From the NCBI GenBank assembly GCA_003024785.1, contig PUQB01000121.1:186001-250000 (forward strand): a stretch of 64,000 nt of DNA, in the 5' to 3' direction. The DNA comes from Selaginella tamariscina. Lineage: Eukaryota > Streptophyta > Lycopodiopsida > Selaginellales > Selaginellaceae. Shown in pieces: positions 57,121 through 64,000 of this stretch (position 1 is its first letter; each line of letters starts with the position of its first letter). The position numbers and the translations under genes are program-made. Below the pieces are notes generated by a model. It made no database searches. It saw nothing but the letters and a program-made list of their open reading frames with translations, and had not been told where the DNA came from.

Positions 57121-57189
57121 TATCACTCCTTTCAGGACGTTTTTGACAAGCACAAGGCTGTAGTTCTTCCTGTTCATAGGTCCTACGAC

Positions 57190-57960
57190 TGTTTTATTGA
57201 TCTTGCGAAAGGAAAGAACTCCACCGTTTGGACCGATTTATGCACTGTCACCCACAGAGTTGGAGGTTCTTCGTCAGTACATCGAGGACAACCTGGCATC
57301 CGGCTTCATTCATCACTCAAAGTCCCCTGCAAGAGCACCTATCTTCTTTGTCAAGAAGAAGGATGGGAGTTTACATTTGGTTGTGGACTACAGGGGTTTG
57401 AATCAAGTCACCATTCAAAACCGGTACCTGTTGCCATTGATTCCGGAACTTCTCGATCGGCTGCGAAGAGCAAAAGTGTTCCAGAAGATCAACTTATGAG
57501 GGGCCTACAATCTTGTATGGATTCGTCCAGGCGATGAGTGGAAGACTGCCTTTCGTACAAGGTATGAACACTTCGAGTACACGATGATGCCCTTCGGCCT
57601 TATCAATGCCCCAGCCATGTTCCAACACATGGTGAACGACATTTTCGTGACTTCTTGGACCAATTTGTGGTGATCTACCTCGACGACATTTTGATTTTCT
57701 CCAAGGACCAGGCGGCACATGACAAGCATGTACAATTAGTTTTACAGTGGCTTCACGAGCATGGCCTGTATGCGAAGTTGGAGAAGTGTTTTCTCGACAG
57801 GGATTCTGTGGAGTTCTTGGGCACATCATCTCTCCTGCTGGCGTTTCCATGGACATGCACAAGGTGAAGACCATCGTGGAGTGAGAGAGGCCCAAGTCTG
57901 TACGAGACGTACAATGTTTTTCTTGGCTTTGCAAACTTTTACAGGCGGTTCATACAGGAC
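57190..57960 (+). mobile_element. Gypsy fossil: reverse transcriptase region
   Basis: Conserved words include PTELEVLRQYIEDNLASGFI, FVKKKDGSLHLVVDYRGLNQ and the catalytic-site block [14 protein letters not shown] at about 57.67 kb. Gene order and wording identify Ty3/gypsy. Broken. Confidence 0.88.
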
Positions 57961-57989
57961 TTCTCCAAGCGTGTATTTCCACACTCACG

Positions 57990-58560
57990 AAACTCACCAA
58001 GCGCACAGGGTTTTCTCTTGGTCCAACAAGGCGAAACATGCATTCACAACACTCAAGGACGCCTTCACGATAGCTCCGATTTTAGCACATCCTGATCCTT
58101 CTCATCCCTTCTTCGTTGAAGCAGATGCCTTGGATTTGCAGTAGGATCCGTCCTATCAGAAGTTGGAAAAGACAAGTTGCTTCATCCTGTAACTTTCACT
58201 CTCGTAAGTTCCTTTCGACGGAGATCAATTACAAGATTTATGATAAGGAACTCAAGGCCATTGTGGATTCGTTCGAGGAGTGGCGGCATTTCCTAGAAGG
58301 TGCTGCGCATCCTGTACAAGTTCTTATGGATCATAAGAACCTAGAGTATTTTCAAACAGCTCGAGTTCTCAGTCGGCGACAGGCTAGGTGGGCGGAGTTC
58401 CTATCACGTTTTGATTTCGTCATCGTCTACATGCCGGGTTTTTGGAATGGCAAGGCGGACGCATTGTCTAAGCGCTCTTACCTTGCACCGACCTCGGGCG
58501 ATCTGCATATGACTGTCAAAGGCAAGTGTTGTTGGGTCCTGATCGATTTCAGCTTGCGAC
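57990..58560 (+). mobile_element. Gypsy fossil: RNase H region
   Basis: [20 protein letters not shown] and [14 protein letters not shown] mark the RT/RNase H connection. [20 protein letters not shown] and [20 protein letters not shown] are RNase H blocks. Broken. Confidence 0.85.
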
Positions 58561-58609
58561 ACTACAGGTTCATCAGGCTCCAGTAAATCAACACTCCTAC
58601 AGGACATCC

Positions 58610-59700
58610 GTTCGCAGTTGGCTACAGATGACTTGGCAAAGAATGTGTTCTCACACATTCGTCCTAACATCGCAAGTTCCTCTTCCTCCAGTTTTTGTTC
58701 AGACTACAAGTTGTTAGCCACACAGGATGGACTCATGTACCGGGAAGGTCTCTTATACGTTCCTATTGGTATTTTCAAGACTCATGTGATACATGATTGT
58801 CATGATACCCCGGCTACAGGACAATTTGGTGTGGCCAAGACAGTGGAGTTAGTGACTGACAACTATTGGTGGCCTGGGTTGTGAGGTTTTGTGGAAAGGT
58901 TTGTACGGAGTTGTGACACCTGTAACATGTCGAAGATGCCTTGTCATGCATCCTCTGGTCTTCTTCGTCCTCTTCCTGTTCCTTCTACTCCTTGGAGATC
59001 TATTCTATAGATTTCCTCACAAATCTTCCTCCTTCTCGTTGATTCAATGCAGTTCTTGTGGTGGTTGACCATTTCACCAAGCAGGCTCATTTCCTACCCT
59101 GCAACAAGACAGCTATAGGTCAGACAACTGCTGAGTTGGTGATCCGTGAAGTGTTCCGACATCATGGTCTTCCTGAGAGCATTGTTTCCGATCTAGGTCC
59201 ACAATTCATGTCCAAGTTTTGGCGAGAGCTTCTTTGGAGTCTACAGGTTAAAGCGGATCTTTCTTCAGAATATCATCCACAAACTAATGGGCAGTCAGAA
59301 CGCACAATTCAGACCTTGGAATAGTATCTTCGTTGCTTCATCAGTTACCAACAGGACAACTGGTTGGACCTTCTTTTAATGGCGGAGTTTGCCTACAACA
59401 ACTCCATTCACGCATCTACAGGCCAGACACTTTTCTTTGCTCTTACAGGCCACCATCCACGTTTTGACTTTGCTCCTCCCACTTCTCCTTTTTCCGCTCC
59501 TGCAGTACAGGATCGTCTCTAGCATCTTCGTTAGGTACAAGATGATCTCCGAGTTCATCTTCAGCAGGCACAGGAATGATACAAGCATCATGCTAATGCT
59601 CACCATCAGCCGGCACCTGCATACAAGATTGGTGATCTCGTGTGGCTTCTTTGTCGACATATTCGCACCAACAGGCCTTCTTCTAAGTTGGATTTTCAAC
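58610..59700 (+). mobile_element. Gypsy fossil: integrase region
   Basis: The HHCC-type zinc-binding block (HDCHDTPATGQFGVAKT; then CDTCNMSK) lies at about 58.79-58.94 kb. The integrase core has VVDHFTKQAHFLPC (59.06 kb) and SSEYHPQTNGQSERTIQTLE (59.27 kb). It ends in a degraded C-terminal part. Broken. Confidence 0.85.
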
Positions 59701-59990
59701 GATTAGGCCCTTACAGAATTGTGGCGGAGGTCAATCCTGTAGCTTCTCTTCTTAGTCATGCTTCTTCTCCTCCCTCTTCTGTGGTCATTGATAATGAATC
59801 TGAATACGAAGTTGCAGCCATCCTTGATTCTCGTCTTCATCGCCGCCAACTTTAATACTTAGTAGATTGGAAAGGTTATTTGCCTATTGATTGCACTTGG
59901 GAACCTGCATCCAACTTACTCCATGCTTCTTCCAAGGTTGTTGCCTTCCATCGACATTATCCTGTTAAACCAAGTCCCAAGACTCATGGA
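59700..59990 (+). mobile_element. Gypsy fossil: GPY/F and chromodomain tail
   Basis: LGPYRIVAEVNPVA is followed by YEVAAILDSRLHRRQL and a chromodomain ending (YLVDWKGYLP; DCTWEP). Chromodomains of this type bind modified histones and can steer integration; known of the family, not shown here. Confidence 0.8.
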
Positions 59991-59998
59991 ACTCGTCT

Positions 59999-60013
59999 TT
60001 AGGGAGGAGGTGC
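59999..60013 (+). other. Gypsy fossil: polypurine tract
   Basis: A purine-rich 'agggaggagg' immediately precedes the 3' LTR start at 60,014, the position expected for plus-strand priming. Confidence 0.7.
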
Positions 60014-60620
60014 TGTCACTACCCGAAACAGGATATGGGATACAGGTTACAGGATATTCCTACAAGATGTGCCTACAGGATATGCCTAGAGGATAAGGGA
60101 CATGTGGACTCATCTTAGCCTCTGCATGCATGTAGCCACTTTTAGATGCATGCAACCACTTTTAGCACTCATGCCTAGATTAGCTCTTGGAGTTGTGAGC
60201 ATAAAAGCTTCGACCTAATTGTTGTACAATTAGTTACTATCAACACCAGTCTTACTACAATCAATCATGTCTTGTCTTGTTCTTGTCTTGCTCCTTGCTT
60301 CTTGTTCTCTCCTTGTCTTGCTCCTGGATCCTGTCCTGCTCCTGTCTTGCTCCTGGATCCTGTCATGCTCTTGTCTCGCTCCTGAATCTTGTCCTGCTCC
60401 TGTCTTGCTCCTGTTCCTATCCTGTTCATGTCTTGTTCTTGGATCCTGTCCTGCGCCTTCCTGTTTTGCTCTTGAATCCTATCATGTTCTTGTCTTGCTC
60501 CTGGATCCTGTCTTGCGCCTAGTCTTGCTCCTGAGTTCTTAATTTCTGTCCTGCTCTCTGTCAAGCCTTCTTGTTCTTGGAATCCTGCTCTCTTCCTGGT
60601 TCCTGGATCGTGGCTTGACA
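60014..60620 (+). repeat. 3' LTR of the gypsy fossil
   Basis: Begins tgtcactacccgaaacagg and ends cttgaca. Carries the same 'ctgtcctgctcctgtcttgc' tandem repeat as the 5' LTR, with fewer units. Confidence 0.9.
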
Positions 60621-63600
60621 ATATTGAGAATTCTTGGCCTAGAATGTGGAGCAAGAATGTTGGTGTTTTAGGAAAACACTAGATTAGAGATGTTTTAGCA
60701 GCAAAAAGCAAGCTAGCATTGCAGCAGCGCATGGATAGGTTTGAGCTTGCAAGTAAGGATGTTAACAATAAATGCAAGTTTTTCATATGGTGTGTAGAGT
60801 GCCAAAAGTTATTGGGATCTACTGAGGCAAAATCCACTCGAGATACATTGAAGAATTTCATGTCCTCACATCTCAAGTCAAAACAGCATATGAAATGCTT
60901 AGCAAAGAGCTCAAGAACCAATCTTCCTATGTCTAATTGCATGGACTCTATTGAGGCATCTTCGACTGAAATAAACAGGAAGTTGGTTGAAGACTCAATG
61001 AAAGAAGTGACAGATCTTTGTGAGCAATTACATTGTGAATTCGTTCTTTGGGAGAGCAGTGATTTTTGAATGACTTGAGAAAGTGAAGATTTGGTGCACA
61101 TTTGATAATAGCCTCATTTCATTATATCCATATAAAGGTAAATTTTATTTTGTTTTATTATAAACTTTATTTTTGATTTATTAAAAATGTGTAATATGTT
61201 TGTAATTTGCAAGTTCGTGTGCAAACAATATCAAAGAACACATTGTTAGTCATATGCATGTCAATACTGTTGTAAGAAAAGAGAATGAAAATAGTGGTCG
61301 GAGGGGAAAACGTAAAGCAGATCTTGCTTTAGCTGGTCAGCCTTCAAAACTCGCTTGTACTAATGGAAACTTGCAAGGCCTTAACCATTATTTTCCTATA
61401 ATAAGTAAGTTTCTTTTAAAGTTTATATATGGCTACTACTTTAACCTTAACTTGTTTATAAATTTATATGTAACTGCTATAACATTTTAATATTACAGGT
61501 GGTGTGCCCAATGTTGAGGGTGATTCAAGCAGTAAGTGATATGCTTCACTCACATTTACTTTCTGTACATTATATCACTTGCTAGCTTGCTCAAATCATT
61601 GTACTGAATGATGAGACCTTTAATTCTGCTTAAATTTTAAAACAGCAATTTGCATGATGGCATGTAAATATCTACGTATGTATATATACATATGATTCTT
61701 ATTTCTATATTTCAGGATGTGCCTTCATGATAGCAAGAGCGGCTTGAATTGGTTTCCCGAGCCATATGTTGTAGACATAGTCACATATAGAGATCAAGAG
61801 GTGAAGAAAGAAGGCACATTTTGGCACAAAAAATGCATTCGGATCTCAACAGGAGTGTTTGAAAACCTTCAATGTGGTTACTATGCAAATATACCAAAAG
61901 AAAATGACTTTAGAATGCAAGTTTATAGGCAGTAACTTCAGGAAGACTTGGCCGAGGTAGCAGGACATCTTGAGAAGGAAACTAGGCTTAGTTGGCTTTC
62001 AAGTCAAGAGTTATTGAACCAATGCAAGTTTGGTGCTGGTGAGCTTCAACGATACAAAAAGCTGGTGCTTTATCAAAGGATGCAGATTACTACTCTTTCG
62101 ATGACATCAAGAAATATTATAGATGCTTTGGGAGAAAACTTGTGTAGAGGTGATGTTCGCAAGTTTTGTAGGGATATAATAGAGGCACATGATCATGGAA
62201 AATTTGAAGGTCTTCTAGCTCTATAAGATTTCTTGACAGATATTGCTCAGAATATTAGGCGTCCAAACAATGGTAAACGTTGGAGTGTAGAGACTAAGGA
62301 TATGTTTGAGGCTGTGAGGATTTTTGGAGGTGCTCGGATGCACAACTTTTTAGCTTTGAACTTTGGCAGTCTATCCATGGATACAACAAAGAGATCCATG
62401 CGTAAGACATTGCGATATGTTGTTGGTTTTAGTGAGGAGCTTTTTAGCCAGCTTGACGATATTTATAGGGTCTACACAAAAAAGATTCATCTTATGGGAG
62501 GAGTTCCTATTCAAATATCTGAAGATGAAACTCAAATTAAAGATGTGTCCACTGGATTTCACATCAAGATGCATTGCTCAGTTTTTGTGGCAAGCTTGAG
62601 AATCATGTTTGCCAACCAGATTTTAAAGTGGTGGTAGGCAATGGTGAAGAAGGCTTCAACACTATTACACATGTAAGTTGTTATTTTTGGTTTAATATAG
62701 TTTATTGTAATAAATTTACATATTTGTGTGTAGGCTTTTGAGACATGTCAGATGGCAAGCTATGCAAGAGTTCTCATGATTAATCCATTGGTGGAAAATG
62801 TGCCTCTCTTAACTTTGATGATTTAGTTGACATGCAACCAGTTTACACATAGAGAGGTTCAACAACAATGGCAAATGCTAGAAAACATGTGGAAAATAAG
62901 TTTAGAAGGTGCTCTTGGACCAATGGTTGGACATGCCTCTAACGAAGATGGTCGACATAGAAAAATCATGTTGGAGGACTATAGTAAGGTGAAAGCTGAT
63001 CCATTCAAGGTTGATTGGAGTGGCTGGGTTTTTATAGCAACGCGGAGAGTAGATGGTTGGGTAGAAGGCTTGCATGACCAAGATTTTCCACATAATGGAA
63101 AGAAATTAGTCAACCCTTTGGATTTTGCTGCTAAGAGATTGGTCATCGGAGATTTCTTAATGACATTGAACCACATATGACTGGTGCATGAAGTTTTCCC
63201 TCAACAAGAACATGAACTGCAAAAGGGTGATGTAGAGAGAAAGGATAGACAAAATTGGGCTGCATCACAACATTTATGCTCACATAAAGTTTAGTGTTGT
63301 TTGCGAGCAGCTCGAGAATGTGAAGATTGTAAGTGAGAAGCCACACAAGGCACAAAAGTGTATCTCTTTGCAGCATCTTTTTACTTTAACATTTTTCTTT
63401 CTCTAACAAAAAGTTTAGCAGAACGAGTAAAAGTTGCAAGCACAGTCAGTTTCTTTTTCAGGTACTTTTAAAGTTCATAATTTTTCTTTATAATTTTAAC
63501 TCTTTTAATTAGACTTTGGCGCCTTTGGATTGTTCACTCTACCAACCTTTAGTTGAAGGAAAACTTCATAAGTAATGAGGCCTTTTTGGAAATTGAGATC

Positions 63601-64000
63601 TCTTGTCATTACATTGTTCTTTTGATCAAGCTTTTCATGGAAAAACTTCCAGAAGTTCCAGTACCTCTTTGGCTATCAAGATCAGATTGCTATGAAATTT
63701 CTTCGACAAAGTAGGAGGTATGGTGCAAAATGAGCGTGAGTATGATGGTGCTGATTTACTTGACACAGCTAGAGGTATGAACCTGTTGAGTGAGATCAAA
63801 AGTTTTGGTACGTTAAACTTTCCTGTTGCACATAAGAAACAGAAAGCTATTTAGAGACAAAAGATAGTAATGTTGTTGTGGATTTAGCAAATTTCCAAGG
63901 TCTGGAAACAGATGATCAGCTAGTAGCAGTTCTTAAAGATGGATTGGCAGAGACACAACAGATGTTTGCAATAGTTGGAGTGTCAACTGATAAAGACTGG
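60621..64000 (+). pseudogene. Transposase-like gene of unknown family, 3' part (runs off the window)
   Basis: Continues the exon cut by the gypsy element. A BED-like zinc finger (C-V-E-C ... H-L-K-S-K-Q-H) lies at 60.80-60.89 kb. Introns are likely near 61.14-61.21, 61.41-61.50, 61.53-61.71 and 62.67-62.73 kb, each with GT-AG ends. Core: CLHDSKSGLNWFPEPYVVDI; GKRWSVETKDMFEAVRIFGG; GGVPIQISEDETQIKDVSTG; ASYARVLMINPLVENVPLL; HNGKKLVNPLDFAAKRLVIG; then, near 63.64-63.76 kb, LFMEKLPEVPVPLWLSRSDC and VGGMVQNEREYDGADLLDTA. A few in-frame stops (about 61.94, 62.22, 62.63, 62.82 and 63.18 kb) make it a probable pseudogene, though well preserved. I know similar proteins only as unnamed transposon-like repeats; the acidic residues in EDETQIKDV could be catalytic. 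Domestication cannot be excluded. Confidence 0.55.

Larger units (their letters stand above)
40763..60620 (+). mobile_element. Ty3/gypsy chromovirus fossil, carrying copy C
   Basis: TG...CA LTRs (40,763-41,427 and 60,014-60,620) with a perfect 5-bp target duplication ATATT (40,758-40,762; 60,621-60,625). Plus orientation. Order: gag, zinc-knuckle region, protease, reverse transcriptase, RNase H, integrase, chromodomain, purine tract, LTR, as in chromoviruses. Without the 13.6-kb DNA transposon inserted in gag it is about 6.3 kb long. Nearly all parts are present, but it is broken, with several breaks in pol. The LTRs are still very alike apart from a difference in internal repeat number, so it is fairly recent to moderate in age. 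Confidence 0.92.

Overview
The window is repeat-dense, AT-rich nuclear DNA from a eukaryote, most likely a land plant with a large transposon-filled genome. The clues are an LTR element primed by initiator-Met tRNA, a chromodomain Ty3/gypsy element, degenerate plant-type telomere words (TTTAGGG), spliced genes with short GT-AG introns, and hAT remnants. The transposase type is unlike the common flowering-plant families, so a lycophyte, fern, bryophyte or gymnosperm fits as well as or better than an angiosperm; that is only an inference. I see no intact host gene, rRNA gene, CRISPR array or bacterial operon.

The main feature is a family of very large DNA transposons (about 13 kb) present in three copies, here called A, B and C. 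Copy A is the oldest (about 8.5-40.0 kb). It has lost its left end, and two later elements sit inside it: a minus-strand LTR element without recognisable coding (15,996-23,400, target duplication GTCTA) and copy B (26,234-39,355, target duplication about 8 bp). Copy C (42,149-55,751) lies in the opposite orientation inside the gag region of a Ty3/gypsy chromovirus fossil (40,763-60,620, target duplication ATATT). That retroelement is itself inserted in an exon of a transposase-like gene remnant (about 40.4-40.76 kb plus 60.6-64.0 kb).

Each large transposon has the same plan. Short terminal repeats (CAMGTTGTAACTAAARTGGG) bound it. One arm encodes a transposase-like protein with the motifs KMDHSKT, DNCAGENKN and GHTHEDID. 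The other arm, transcribed the opposite way, encodes (1) a spliced protein with a ParB/sulfiredoxin-like segment and a methyltransferase-like C-terminal part, and (2) an FCP1/NIF-type HAD phosphatase-like protein. Between the arms lie two arrays of the 18-bp perfect palindrome GGCGGGATTAATCCCGCC, AT-rich tandem repeats, CA/TG microsatellites, and an 87-bp hairpin in B and C. The arrays stand upstream of the two outward-facing gene blocks. This combination of transposase, ParB-like/methyltransferase-like protein, phosphatase and palindrome arrays is the best candidate here for an undescribed system.

Layout: 1-2.3 kb AT-rich, nothing seen; 2.3-3.0 kb old fragment of the LTR family at 16-23 kb; 3.0-4.15 kb hAT transposase pseudogene; 4.3-5.9 kb decayed transposase-like gene; 5.9-7.7 kb two minus-strand gypsy fossil pieces; 7.9-8.5 kb tRNA-like SINE candidate and a tandem repeat; 8.5-40.0 kb copy A with its inserts; 40.0-40.76 kb flank and 5' part of a transposase-like gene; 40.76-60.62 kb gypsy with copy C; 60.6-64.0 kb rest of the transposase-like gene. 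Every gene seen appears decayed to some degree.
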